The notes under the pieces: generated by a model
What the model was told of the DNA's origin: nothing
Databases searched by the model: none
The model's input: the letters and a program-made list of their open reading frames with translations, nothing else
NCBI RefSeq assembly: GCF_007748175.1
Contig: NZ_CP037422.1
Coordinates: forward strand, 6,841,952 to 6,905,951
DNA: 64,000 bases
Reading direction: 5' to 3'
Origin: Gimesia aquarii
Lineage (GTDB): Bacteria > Planctomycetota > Planctomycetia > Planctomycetales > Planctomycetaceae
Translations under genes and position numbers: made by a program
Shown: in pieces, positions 9,077 to 18,062 of the stretch
How the letters are laid out: each line of letters starts with the position of its first letter
Numbering within the stretch: the first letter of the stretch is position 1

Positions 9077-10033
9077 ATGGCTCAATCTCTCCAAGAATAT
9101 GCTGAATGGCTGGCTCACCGTGATGATCTTATCTGGCCGATCCCTCCAGCGCTAGTGGTCCCGAAGGCAACGCCTTTTTTGAAGCCTATGAGGGACGTCG
9201 CTGCAGTCACATTCAGCGTCTATGGAACATTACTCCATATTTCTGATGGTTGTTTACTGTTCGATCATGAACAACAATTGCGGATGCAAATAGCTCTCGA
9301 TAAGACAATCAAAGAGTTCAATATGTGGAATAGCATGTCACGCAAACCAGGTGCTCCCTGGGAATATATGCTGTCACAATATCGCAACATCCTTGAAGAC
9401 CAGAGAATGTCTCGCAAAATTGCTAAGGGAGAAAAACCGGAAATCAACTCTGTCGAAATCTGGAAACAACTTATCATTCGACTGCAGAAGAATGAATATC
9501 ACATTGACGAATCCTTTTATGGTGGGCTGGATGACTTCAGTGCAAAAGTAGCTTATTTCTTTCATTCCTGTCTGCAAGGTGTCGAGGCAATGCCTGAAGC
9601 CCTGGTTATTCTTAACAAATTAGGAGAACGAGGTAAAAAAGTCGCCCTTTTCGCAGATGCACAGCCTTTCACTTTAGTCCAAGTATTGCGGGGATTAAGC
9701 TCTCAAGGTACACTGCCGCCACTCTCGGAACTCTTCACTCAGGAGTGTTTCTGTTTGTCTTATCGTGAAGAAGTCCGTAAACCATCGATGTCTCTTTATG
9801 AAAGACTTATCAGTCGTTTCGAACAATTGGGTATTTCACCAGAGCAAATTCTGCATGTTGGGACTCGTATTCATGAAGACCTGGCGATGGCCAGACGCTT
9901 TGGAATGAAGACCGTTTTATTTGCAGGCGATTCACTGAGTATGCAAGCGAGTAAAAAAGAAGTTCGAAATCCTGATTTAAAGCCTGACAGGTTGATCACT
10001 AATCTGAACCAATTAGCTGAAATCCTCGATTAA
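9077..10033 (+). CDS. HAD-fold protein with degenerate catalytic motifs
   Basis: The 318-residue protein resembles haloacid-dehalogenase-type hydrolases. Motif I reads TFSVYGTLL (Ser47), where active enzymes have Asp (FDxYGTL), so the nucleophile is missing. The motif III lysine survives (EEVRKPSMSLYERL). Motif IV reads HVGTRIHEDLAMARRFGM, with Thr for the first acid but the second Asp retained. The usual Ser/Thr of motif II is replaced in LFADAQPF. The cap region between residues 60 and 170 is long. It is therefore probably a non-catalytic HAD homologue, perhaps a regulatory or binding protein. A FabZ-like gene follows about 180 bp later on the same strand. No partner suggests a pathway. Confidence 0.75.
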   Translation: MAQSLQEYAEWLAHRDDLIWPIPPALVVPKATPFLKPMRDVAAVTFSVYGTLLHISDGCLLFDHEQQLRMQIALDKTIKEFNMWNSMSRKPGAPWEYMLSQYRNILEDQRMSRKIAKGEKPEINSVEIWKQLIIRLQKNEYHIDESFYGGLDDFSAKVAYFFHSCLQGVEAMPEALVILNKLGERGKKVALFADAQPFTLVQVLRGLSSQGTLPPLSELFTQECFCLSYREEVRKPSMSLYERLISRFEQLGISPEQILHVGTRIHEDLAMARRFGMKTVLFAGDSLSMQASKKEVRNPDLKPDRLITNLNQLAEILD

Positions 10034-10211
10034 CAAATGCTACCGAGTTTGCTAAGATCACAGGCTTCAAGGGCGATGAGTATTGACTTCATTACCTTGT
10101 GAATCTTAGGAAAAACAGTAGTTACCTTGAAAAACTATTTCATTCATTTGATGACCCCAATTAAAAATCGAGTGCTGTTTTCGATAATGCCCCTTTTGGA
10201 GAAAAGAGACC

Positions 10212-10721
10212 ATGCCACCCAAGTTGCTTTATGATGGAATTGATTTCGATTTCGAGAACCCTTTATTCGGAATCGAAGACATCAGAGAAATCAATCCTCA
10301 GCGATTTGAGATGGAACAACTTTCCGGTATCGTCCATATCGATAACGAAAAGCATGGCATTGTCGGTTTTAAAGATATTACTGAGAATGAATTTTGGGTG
10401 CGTGGGCACATGCCCGGTTTTCCTTTGATGCCAGGGGTAGTGCTTTGTGAATGTTCAGCCCAGTTGGCTGGTTTTTACGCTCGCAAATTCAAGTTGCTCG
10501 GCGGTGACTTCCTGGGATTTGGTGGAATGAACGATGTTCGTTTTCGCCGCCCTGTCTTTCCTAACCAGCGTCTGGTCATCATGGCGCAGTTGGCACGCAT
10601 CCGCGCTGGCAAGAGAGCCGAGTTCAACTTCCAAGGTCTCGTTGATGGAGACATGGTTTTCAGTGGTCAAATGATTGGCGTGCCAATTGATAAAAATCAG
10701 GAAATCCCGGGAACCAGCTAA
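10212..10721 (+). CDS. FabZ/FabA-like 3-hydroxyacyl-ACP dehydratase (hotdog fold)
   Basis: The 169-residue hotdog protein carries the FabZ active-site signature VRGHMPGFPLMPGVVLCECS. It has the catalytic His in GHMPGFP and the acid (Glu) in LCECSAQLAG. In fatty-acid synthesis FabZ dehydrates 3-hydroxyacyl-ACP to trans-2-enoyl-ACP. It is longer than canonical FabZ (about 145-150 residues) because of an N-terminal extension of about 40 residues, so it may be a specialised paralogue for an unusual lipid or polyketide rather than the housekeeping enzyme. ATG at 10212 with GGAGAAAAG upstream. Convergent with pgi, with 17 bp between the stops. Confidence 0.85.
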   Translation: MPPKLLYDGIDFDFENPLFGIEDIREINPQRFEMEQLSGIVHIDNEKHGIVGFKDITENEFWVRGHMPGFPLMPGVVLCECSAQLAGFYARKFKLLGGDFLGFGGMNDVRFRRPVFPNQRLVIMAQLARIRAGKRAEFNFQGLVDGDMVFSGQMIGVPIDKNQEIPGTS

Positions 10722-10738
10722 GCAAGAGTTCTCATCAT

Positions 10739-12148
10739 TCAGCGATTCAACACTTCCTGCATGTTCTTTTTGTAGGCTTCCACACCGGGCTGGCCATACG
10801 GATTGATGTCAATTAAACGACCTTCTAAAACGGTTGCCAGCATTAACATCTGCAAAGTCTGCCCCAACGTATATTCATTCAGACAGGGTAGGATCAAATC
10901 TGCCGTGGGACGATTTACGTCGGCATAAGCGCGGTTTGTTCCTTCAATCGCTGCAGAAAGAATATCAGGAACCGTTTTCCCTTTCAGTTTATTAAGCTGA
11001 TCCTGGTTTTGACTTTCGGGAACCAGAGGAACTGAAACGGGAGTCGAATCGGGTTGCTCGACAATCAGGTTTGTAATCAATTTATCGAGAGCTCCCTCCT
11101 GGTGCTGCTGCCCGCGACTATGTAAGTCTCTGGTGTTCACAACCGTCAAAGGAGTCGCTCCTTTTTCCTGTTTGCCCAGACTTTCAGCCAGCAATTGATC
11201 ATACCAGAGTCCTAATGCTTCAAGTCGTTTTCCCCAAGTAGAAAGGATCCGAATCGTGTTCTGCTTCTCTTTTTCAAAGAGATGACAGGTCGCCGTGTAG
11301 TCTAACACCGCATTGTCACCCATCGGCTGAGTGACAAATCTCTGTGTCATATCGGCTGCCCCCTGCAAAAGTTGTTTGATGTCAATCCCCATCACGGCAG
11401 CGGGGAATAAACCGACTGCGGTGAAAACGGAAAAACGCCCTCCGACATTATCGGGAATCGGAAAGACACTGGAATATCCTTTCTCATTAGAAAAGTTTCT
11501 CAACTTTCCTTCCAGACCGGTAATAGGAACGACGAGCGAACGGCTTTCATCCGAATCGGCTCCGTAGTATGCTTCCAGCGCTTCACGAAAGAGCCGAAAT
11601 CCGACCGCGGTTTCTAATGTGCCCCCTGATTTACTGATGACAGTCAGACTCCAACGTTGCAGCAGATCATGTGGATCCTGGCAACCGCTTTGTAGTAAAT
11701 CCTTGAGTGCCGTCACCGAATCGTTGTCGACATTATTTCCTTCGAAATAAAGGCGGGGAACACCCTGCCTCTGCTCACGCGTTAATTCATTATGCCAGGG
11801 ATGCGCCAAAGCTTCGAACAATGCCCGCATCCCCATATAAGAACCGCCAATTCCCAAAACCAGAAATCGATCCGACTGTTCGCGCAACTCCTGGGCCTTG
11901 GCCTGGATTTTTCCCAGTAAACTTTCACTCTTTTGCGATTCATATTCATCTAGGAGTTGCTGCGGCAAATTCTGGAAACCAGCATCTAAAGGCTGTTTGC
12001 CGGACGGTATCTGGTCGGTCCCCAGCAGGGTCACGTCTTTCAGCATTTCTTCGCGTGCTGCGATTAGATCTGGCTGGAGTGCCTCGTATAATTGATTATC
12101 AATCAAACGTCGAGCTGCTGAATCATCATAGCGTAGGAAATTTGCCAT
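10739..12148 (-). CDS. pgi: Glucose-6-phosphate isomerase
   Basis: A 469-residue cytosolic enzyme interconverting glucose 6-phosphate and fructose 6-phosphate in glycolysis and gluconeogenesis. Sugar-isomerase signatures are clear: LVLGIGGSYMGMRAL near the N-terminus, the phosphate-binding loop ISKSGGTLET, GGRFSVFTAVGLFP, the RDLHSRGQQHQEG segment and the C-terminal YGQPGVEAYKK with the catalytic-region lysine. The length matches the shorter bacterial Pgi type. I prefer the ATG at 12148 (AAAGAGA upstream) to one six codons earlier. It begins 32 bp after pyrE on the same strand and is probably co-transcribed with it. Confidence 0.95.
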   Translation of the reverse strand: MANFLRYDDSAARRLIDNQLYEALQPDLIAAREEMLKDVTLLGTDQIPSGKQPLDAGFQNLPQQLLDEYESQKSESLLGKIQAKAQELREQSDRFLVLGIGGSYMGMRALFEALAHPWHNELTREQRQGVPRLYFEGNNVDNDSVTALKDLLQSGCQDPHDLLQRWSLTVISKSGGTLETAVGFRLFREALEAYYGADSDESRSLVVPITGLEGKLRNFSNEKGYSSVFPIPDNVGGRFSVFTAVGLFPAAVMGIDIKQLLQGAADMTQRFVTQPMGDNAVLDYTATCHLFEKEKQNTIRILSTWGKRLEALGLWYDQLLAESLGKQEKGATPLTVVNTRDLHSRGQQHQEGALDKLITNLIVEQPDSTPVSVPLVPESQNQDQLNKLKGKTVPDILSAAIEGTNRAYADVNRPTADLILPCLNEYTLGQTLQMLMLATVLEGRLIDINPYGQPGVEAYKKNMQEVLNR

Positions 12149-12180
12149 TAGAAATGTCTCTTTCATGAAAGCTTGAAAGT

Positions 12181-12741
12181 TTACTCATCTTCCGCCGGTG
12201 GTTCGATTCCAAAGTCTTGAATCGTCAATAACGCTTTGAAGGGAATATTGCGTTTTTCAAAGTTCGCAGCCCCCCCTTGTAAACGATCGACGACCCCTAA
12301 AGCCTGCACCACTTCGCAGCCAAATTCTTCGGCACGATCAACAGATAACAACGCACTACCAGCCGTGGTAATGACATCATCCACAATCACGACTTTATCA
12401 CCTGGCTGGACAGGCCCTTCCACATATTTATTCGTTCCATGTCCTTTGGGTTCTTTGCGAACCATAAACCCGTTGAGCGACTTTCCTTGTTCCGCAGCTA
12501 TCGCCAGCACACCGGCTACAATTGGATCTGCACCTATTGACATGCCGCCAATGGCATCAAATTCGACGTCAGCCAACATTTCTAATAATCCGGTGCTCAC
12601 TAAACGCAACCCATGCGAATGTAGTACAACCTGTTTTCCATCAAGGTAATAACTACTTTTTTTACCCGAAGCGAGTGTGAAGTCTCCAAACTTTAAAGCG
12701 CGCTCTCGAAATAACTCGATCAGCTTTTCCCGATCAAACAT
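12181..12741 (-). CDS. pyrE: Orotate phosphoribosyltransferase
   Basis: A 186-residue type I phosphoribosyltransferase that makes orotidine 5'-phosphate from orotate and PRPP in pyrimidine synthesis. The PRPP-binding motif VVIVDDVITTAGSAL is intact. The N-terminal FGDFTLASGKKSSYYLDGK, with conserved Ser/Lys/Tyr and the FxLxSGxxSxxYxD pattern, is typical of PyrE. The flexible catalytic loop (RKEPKGHGTNKYVEGP) is present. It is the first gene of a probable pyrE-pgi unit. The upstream 257 bp to the transpeptidase gene must contain its promoter; I saw no clear box. Confidence 0.95.
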   Translation of the reverse strand: MFDREKLIELFRERALKFGDFTLASGKKSSYYLDGKQVVLHSHGLRLVSTGLLEMLADVEFDAIGGMSIGADPIVAGVLAIAAEQGKSLNGFMVRKEPKGHGTNKYVEGPVQPGDKVVIVDDVITTAGSALLSVDRAEEFGCEVVQALGVVDRLQGGAANFEKRNIPFKALLTIQDFGIEPPAEDE

Positions 12742-12998
12742 AAATATTCTCTTCTCTACCCTGAATGTGTGTCATTATGATGAAGAACCATTGATAAGCA
12801 CATGCTTTATCCTTGTGCTCTCTCTGGTTCAGCCACACGTATTCTACAGGCTCGAATTCCACATTCAAACAGACTGCAGAGAAAGAATCACCCGAATTCG
12901 AGTTTATTATTACGTTCGAAAGCCATGGGACTAAAAAATTATCCCATAAAGATTTCTTAGGATCCGCTTAAGAATGCCTGCGAAATAACAATAAGAAA

Positions 12999-14273
12999 TC
13001 AGGGACGAATCACAACTTCTGAGCCTATCCCCAGCATGTCGTAAACCTCAGCAACGTCCTGGTTGTGCATCCTCAAACAGCCTTTGGACTCTGCTTTACC
13101 AATCGAAGCAGGATTGATTGTGCCATGAATGCCATAGCTATCGCCAATATCAATCCATCGTTCGCCCAGGGGATTCGCCGGATCATCGTTGGCGATCACT
13201 CCCTCTGGACCATAATAAGTAGGATCCACCAACTTGTCTTTTACGAGAAATTTACCCGTCGGTGTGGAATGATCTTTGCCAGTTCCAATGGCATAACGTT
13301 TTACAAAGTAACCATGTGCATGCACGGTCAAAGTAAAATCACTCAAATCCACAAATACGGAAAATGGGCCCTTGATGACCTTGAGCTTCTGACCAGGTCT
13401 GATTTTTCTGGGGTCAATCCGATTCAGCTTTGACAGGTACTCCCAGGGAATCTGATATTGTTTTGACACTTTTCGCAATTGATCTCCGGGCTCTATTTCA
13501 TGAGGTGTCATAAAATGTGGCTGAGGAGAAAAGTAAATCATGCGTGCGGTCTCTTCAATTCGTGATTTGATGACCGGGTATAATTGAGGTTGTTTCCAAT
13601 AAATTTTAGAAAGCCGCTTATGAGCATCGATAATTTTTCCCTGCTGAATGAGTTGATCAATGGCGATCAGATCAGGAGTGGAATTTTCTGTCTGGCTTTT
13701 CCCTATTTCTTCATCAAAACTCGCATGCTTGGCCGTTTTGATCACACGAGCACTCGCACGTTTGATCCCTTCTGGCGGGTTCAATTTCTTCGGAGCATTG
13801 AGCTCTTTTGAAGCCAGTTGAGGCGAGACCTGATCCTCTTTGGCCAAAGGTTGTGCAGAAGCTTTGAAATGATTGGGTTCAATAGCAGCATTCACAGGAG
13901 AATCGACTTGAGGAGCCGTCTCTACAATCGTACCGGTAATCGTTCGCTTATAAATACGAGGTACTTCGATTTCTCTCCTATGGTATGTACGTTGATTATC
14001 ACTTCCCTCCGTTAATTCTTCTGCGGGAGGTTCCGACTGAGCAATGATGGTTTCCTGCTCCAAAACCGGCTCTTCATCATCGGAAGTTTCTTGTCGCTTA
14101 CCAGTCTCGGACGAATTTTGAGAAGAATCATCAATCAAGGCCCCGGTTTGTGCTCCGCCCACATGAAATGGAATCCACTCATATCTCCAGGCAGCAGTCC
14201 CCAAAATTCCCAGCCCTATAAACATTACGACTCGAAAGGGAGTCATTAGTCGGTTCCGTTGATGACTTCGCAT
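12999..14273 (-). CDS. LysM-containing L,D-transpeptidase (YkuD family)
   Basis: A 424-residue envelope protein: one N-terminal membrane anchor (about 13-28), a variable Glu/Ser/Thr-rich linker, one LysM domain (about 256-302, HEIEPGDQLRKVSKQYQIPW) and a YkuD catalytic domain (about 305-424). The active site is visible: His383 in GIHGTINPASIG and Cys399 in SKGCLRM. Such enzymes form 3-3 peptidoglycan crosslinks or attach proteins to peptidoglycan, while LysM binds the glycan. Its presence agrees with planctomycetes having a peptidoglycan wall. The ATG at 14273 has AAGGA about 10 bases upstream. It is a single gene with no operon partner. Confidence 0.93.
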   Translation of the reverse strand: MRSHQRNRLMTPFRVVMFIGLGILGTAAWRYEWIPFHVGGAQTGALIDDSSQNSSETGKRQETSDDEEPVLEQETIIAQSEPPAEELTEGSDNQRTYHRREIEVPRIYKRTITGTIVETAPQVDSPVNAAIEPNHFKASAQPLAKEDQVSPQLASKELNAPKKLNPPEGIKRASARVIKTAKHASFDEEIGKSQTENSTPDLIAIDQLIQQGKIIDAHKRLSKIYWKQPQLYPVIKSRIEETARMIYFSPQPHFMTPHEIEPGDQLRKVSKQYQIPWEYLSKLNRIDPRKIRPGQKLKVIKGPFSVFVDLSDFTLTVHAHGYFVKRYAIGTGKDHSTPTGKFLVKDKLVDPTYYGPEGVIANDDPANPLGERWIDIGDSYGIHGTINPASIGKAESKGCLRMHNQDVAEVYDMLGIGSEVVIRP

Positions 14274-14604
14274 CTTGTAATCATCCTTGATTCACAGTTG
14301 TTTCATGTATTATTTCGCAGATTGTTTTAACACGAAAGAGGCGGAACTATAGCAAAACACTCAAAACAAGCCTACCGCGATCCCGATAAAAATAAGTCGA
14401 AATTGTTGCGACATAAGTTATCTAACGACAATTGTTTAAGGGACTTTTTTAAGACCCTCTGATCGGGAATAATTGCAAAGATTTGCGAAAACAACACTAG
14501 CGAACAACTGGCTTATTGCATAACATTTGCAAAAACAACAGCACTAATCAGCGAAAGAATTTTCATCCGTAGTATCATTCTTCCATCGAACAAACGAGGT
14601 CAGC
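14274..14604. other. Divergent promoter region with imperfect direct repeats
   Basis: 331 bp between the divergent transpeptidase and ABC ATPase genes. It is AT-rich, with no ORF of note. Two related copies of ATTTGC(G/A)AAAACAACA followed by CACTA and GCGAA occur at 14481-14504 and 14525-14554, the second with small insertions. They lie 50-125 bp before the ABC start, where a regulator could bind. No -35/-10 pair is unambiguous. Confidence 0.35.
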
Positions 14605-15279
14605 ATGTCTTTGCTGCTGGAAAACGTCAAAAAGAGCTACCGGGAACCCAATGGTTCCATTCTCCCCATTCTGAATATTGAACGATTTGAACTGAAAGAA
14701 AGTGAACAGGCCGTGCTGATTGGCGAGAGTGGTTCAGGGAAATCGACCCTCCTGAATGTCATCTCGGGAATTACTTCAGCCGATAGTGGAAAAGTAACCA
14801 TTGCCGGCACCGAAATCGCTTCGATGGCGGAGGTGGTCCGCGATCGATTTCGAGCCGAACGGATCGGTTTTGTTTTCCAGACATTTAATCTGTTACCCGC
14901 TTTTTCTGCTTTGGAAAATGTCTTACTAGGTATGAGTTTCTCACGCGAAAAACCAAATCGGAATCGCGCGAAAGAACTCTTGGCACAGGTTGGCTTGGAA
15001 CATCGCTTACATCATCGCCCCCAACAAATGTCTGTTGGAGAACAACAGCGTGTGGCAGTCGCTCGCGCATTGGCCAATCAACCCAAGCTCTTACTCGCAG
15101 ATGAACCTACCGCCAATGTGGATATTTCCAACCAGGAAACGATTCTGCAATTATTACGAGATGCTTGCGCACAGAACCAGATTTCGATGCTGCTGGTAAC
15201 CCACTCGCAAGAAGTCGCCAAACAGTTTGACCGCGTGGAAACGTTATCTGATTTTAATAAAATTCACGCAGAAATATAA
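14605..15279 (+). CDS. ABC transporter ATP-binding protein, LolD/MacB type
   Basis: A 224-residue ATPase with Walker A GESGSGKST (40-48), Q-loop FVFQTFNLLPAFSALEN, signature MSVGEQQRVAVARAL (an LSGGQ variant), Walker B LLLADEPTANVD and the switch His in LLVTHSQE. The sequence class is that of LolD, MacB and FtsE, which drive mechanotransmission-type systems rather than classical import. GAGGT five bases before the ATG is a good ribosome-binding site. The permease gene follows after 55 bp, so the two form one transporter. The substrate is discussed under the permease. Confidence 0.93.
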   Translation: MSLLLENVKKSYREPNGSILPILNIERFELKESEQAVLIGESGSGKSTLLNVISGITSADSGKVTIAGTEIASMAEVVRDRFRAERIGFVFQTFNLLPAFSALENVLLGMSFSREKPNRNRAKELLAQVGLEHRLHHRPQQMSVGEQQRVAVARALANQPKLLLADEPTANVDISNQETILQLLRDACAQNQISMLLVTHSQEVAKQFDRVETLSDFNKIHAEI

Positions 15280-15334
15280 CACTCATTTTATTCATGATAT
15301 TTTTTATCCTCAGTGAACGAAGTAATTCCCCACT

Positions 15335-16684
15335 ATGAATACTGTCACTATTGCCTGGAAAAGTATCCAACAACGTCGCGTCTCCTCACTGTTAACGGCT
15401 TTGAGTGTCGCTTTGGGTGTCACACTCTTGGTCTCCGTCCTGGTCATCAATGACGTCATTGACCGTATGTTTAATCAGACTGCCAGTGGCTATGACTTGA
15501 TTGTTGGCGCGCAAGGCAGCCCACTGCAATTGGTCTTGAGTACCGTCTTTCGCGTCGGAGCACCGATCGAAAATCTGCCTTATCGATACTACACCGAATT
15601 GAAAAAAGACCCACGCATTGAGGAAGCCATTCCTTTTGCCATTGGTGATGTGACACAGAAAGGTGCGTTCCCCATCGTGGGAACCATTCCACGTTACTTT
15701 GCGCTGGAATACATTCCCGGTCGCCATTTTCGCATTAACAAAGAGGGAAAATTTCTACCGGGAACCTGGGACGCCGTGATTGGCTCTGTGGTTGCGAAAC
15801 AAAATAACTGGAAGATGGGCGATGAATTCCAACTGATTCACGGTTCCGCAGAAAGTGGACACGTCCATGATGAAAAATTTAAAATTGTGGGTATTCTGGC
15901 ACCAACGGGAACCCCCAATGATCGTACTGTGTTCGTAAACCTGCGTGGTTTTTATCAGGTCTCCGGGCATGAAAAACCTCTGGATGAAGCGCTCAAACGG
16001 GAAGCCGCTTTTTTTGGAGAAACGCTCGATGAAGAAAAACTGAAAAGGTTGATGAAAGAGAATGCAGCCCATGATCATAGTGGTCATGATCATGGACACA
16101 ACCACGCACATGAAGTACCCGATGCCCAGAAAGAAGTCACCGCGATTCTTGTACAAATGAAGGGGGACCGATTACGCGGATTTACAACAATCAAGTTTCA
16201 GTCTGAACTCAAAGAGGCGAATCAAGCGATGGCCGTCAATCCGATTCGGCAAATCAGCTGGCTGATGACTAATATCGTGGGCAATGTGCGCACGATGCTC
16301 ATCATTTTGACATCGTTGATCATTGTCGTTTCCGGCGTCAGTATTTTCGTCAGCATTTATAATTCGATGTCGGATCGCAAAAGAGAAATCGCCATTATGC
16401 GCGCCCTGGGTGCCGGGCGCACTACCGTCTTTTCGATCATTCTTTCTGAATCCGTGCTGCTCTGTCTGGGTGGAGGCATCTTAGGAATCATCCTTGGACA
16501 TGGTCTCGTCTTCATCGCCTCTCCCATCATCGAAGCACGTAGCGGACTGTTGATCAACCCGTTTGCATTCAGCTCAATCGAATTGATCCTGCTGCCGATC
16601 CTTGTCGTGCTAGCTTCACTGGTAGGATTTATCCCAGCTATGACCGCATATCGAACTGATGTCGCCAGTACGTTAAGTGACTAA
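15335..16684 (+). CDS. ABC transporter permease, FtsX/MacB type, with His-rich segment
   Basis: A 449-residue protein with an N-terminal helix (about 17-40), a large extracytoplasmic MacB-like domain (about 45-310) and three C-terminal helices (about 325-347, 375-400, 417-440). The last part carries the FtsX-type SDRKREIAIMRALGAGRTTV. Residues 246-259 (HDHSGHDHGHNHAH) contain seven His in fourteen residues, inside the extracytoplasmic domain, which points to binding of Zn2+ or another transition metal. It is paired with the ATPase just upstream. Downstream DUF3299-like genes match associations I recall for zinc-related MacB-type transporters, but that link is from memory and inferential. A 7-bp hairpin (16686-16705) follows the stop. 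Confidence 0.9.
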   Translation: MNTVTIAWKSIQQRRVSSLLTALSVALGVTLLVSVLVINDVIDRMFNQTASGYDLIVGAQGSPLQLVLSTVFRVGAPIENLPYRYYTELKKDPRIEEAIPFAIGDVTQKGAFPIVGTIPRYFALEYIPGRHFRINKEGKFLPGTWDAVIGSVVAKQNNWKMGDEFQLIHGSAESGHVHDEKFKIVGILAPTGTPNDRTVFVNLRGFYQVSGHEKPLDEALKREAAFFGETLDEEKLKRLMKENAAHDHSGHDHGHNHAHEVPDAQKEVTAILVQMKGDRLRGFTTIKFQSELKEANQAMAVNPIRQISWLMTNIVGNVRTMLIILTSLIIVVSGVSIFVSIYNSMSDRKREIAIMRALGAGRTTVFSIILSESVLLCLGGGILGIILGHGLVFIASPIIEARSGLLINPFAFSSIELILLPILVVLASLVGFIPAMTAYRTDVASTLSD

Positions 16685-17207
16685 GCTTATGGACCAAACC
16701 ATAAGAATAATTATACAAAAAAACACTTCCAGCAATTTCTAGTGGATCTGTCTGATAGTGTATTGAAGACAAGGCTCATAAGTGTCTATTTAATAATGTT
16801 TTATACTCTTTCTATCTCTTCAGATTCATTTTTTGAATGATTCTGATTGTCAGATACATGCCTTGCATTCTTTAAGATTGGTTAAATAATCAACAGAAAT
16901 GAAATTCTCTCCGTATATACTATATTAGTAGTATTATGTAAGCTGCTTAGAGAAGAGAACTATGGAGTGATTATTCCGGTCTTTGAAATTAATAGGGGTT
17001 CTGACTCCTCTCTCATGATTTCTGTGGTTTTCTATGGGAATTCAGGGGTGATCTGCCCCTTTTAGCATGATATGATTTAAATAATAGGAGTTGGACCACC
17101 TCGAATCTCTGAACGCATTCAGTGTAAGTGAGTAGTCACACTCTATAACTATCATATTCGTTTTTTCTTAATTTTCATTCTTGCTGAATTTTGAAAGGCC
17201 TTGCAAA
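16685..17207. other. AT-rich intergenic region of about 520 bp
   Basis: It separates the permease gene from the DUF4190/DUF3299-like gene. It begins with a 7-bp inverted repeat (CTTATGG and CCATAAG, 16686-16705) right after the stop, which could protect or end the transcript but lacks a T-run. The rest is AT-rich with no credible ORF. Its length suggests that the downstream genes have their own promoter, which I could not place. Confidence 0.4.
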
Positions 17208-17921
17208 ATGTCGCAAGTTCTTGATGGATCCAATCAATTTTTGCACGACGCCGTCGATACCGAGAACGAGTTTTCGTACAAACCTGTGCCTCCTACTGCC
17301 GTTGTTGGTTTAGCATTAGGATTGCTCTCGTTCATCGCATTGTTTGGAATTATTGGTCTGGGGATTGCCGTCGTCGGAATCATTGTTTCTCTCATTAGCT
17401 TATTCAGTATCAAACGCGCTGCGGGTGAACTGGGAGGTAAAACAGTGGCCATTGCAGGGGTCGCGCTCTCCGCATTTTTCTTAGCCACTGGAATTTCCTA
17501 TCAGTCTTATGTTTACGCGCATGAAGTCCCAGACGGTTTTCAGCGACTCAATTTTACCAGTGATATTTCCGCCAAAGATTTTATTCAGAAAGACGGGGTT
17601 ACGCGAGTTGATCCGGAAGTACTGAAGCTGGACAAACAAAAGATCTTCCTCAAAGGTTACATGTACCCTACCAGAGATACTAAAAATCTGAAAAACTTTA
17701 TTCTCGTGAAAGACAATGGCCAGTGCTGCTTTGGGGGACAACCTGATGCCAAAGATATGATCCTGGTTGAAATGCAAGGCGATCACCGTGCTGATTTTTA
17801 TGCTGGACTGGTAGCAGTGGCTGGCGAATTTCAGGCCGAAGCCCCCACACAAGCAGGTGAACTGAGACCCGTTTATCAATTAAAGGGAACACATTTTGAA
17901 CAGGCAAGGACCGCCTATTAA
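17208..17921 (+). CDS. Membrane-anchored DUF4190 plus DUF3299-like protein
   Basis: A 237-residue protein. Residues about 27-110 contain paired membrane helices of DUF4190 type (AVVGLALGLLSFIALFGI and later AIAGVALSAFFLATG). The rest is an extracytoplasmic domain resembling DUF3299: LKGYMYPT followed by a cysteine motif, GQCCFGGQP (Cys173-Cys174). I start it at the ATG at 17208 with AAAGG upstream rather than at the TTG at 17181. The next gene encodes a second protein with the same GxMYP...CCFG core. Function unknown; the adjacent cysteines could bind metal or be redox active. It follows the His-rich ABC permease on the same strand. Confidence 0.75.
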   Translation: MSQVLDGSNQFLHDAVDTENEFSYKPVPPTAVVGLALGLLSFIALFGIIGLGIAVVGIIVSLISLFSIKRAAGELGGKTVAIAGVALSAFFLATGISYQSYVYAHEVPDGFQRLNFTSDISAKDFIQKDGVTRVDPEVLKLDKQKIFLKGYMYPTRDTKNLKNFILVKDNGQCCFGGQPDAKDMILVEMQGDHRADFYAGLVAVAGEFQAEAPTQAGELRPVYQLKGTHFEQARTAY

Positions 17922-17976
17922 TCATTGTGTCTTTGAGAAACAGAGAGAAAGAACTATTATAAAACTTGTTTACCGA

Positions 17977-18007
17977 ATGGCTCAGATTGATTGACAGTCT
18001 GAGCCAT
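17977..18007 (+). terminator. Hairpin between the two DUF3299-like genes
   Basis: A perfect 10-bp stem (ATGGCTCAGA pairing with TCTGAGCCAT) with an 11-base loop lies 55 bp after one stop and 55 bp before the next start. There is no T-tract after the stem, so it may be a weak terminator, an RNA-processing site or a leader element. Confidence 0.4.
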
Positions 18008-18062
18008 TATCAACTTTGTAACGAAGTTGGTGCAACCACCCGATCATCAGGAGTTTGATCAC

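Noticed and set aside
11707..12168. Plus-strand frame of 153 codons opposite pgi
   Set aside because: It lies wholly antisense to the well-supported pgi gene and shows no motif.
12953..12976. Inverted repeat TTCTTA...TAAGAA after the transpeptidase gene
   Set aside because: Only six pairs, weak AT stem and short T stretch; too weak to call a terminator.
16070..16111. CAT/CAC-rich DNA as a microsatellite
   Set aside because: The codons are mixed and the reading frame is that of the permease; better explained as a coding His-rich segment.
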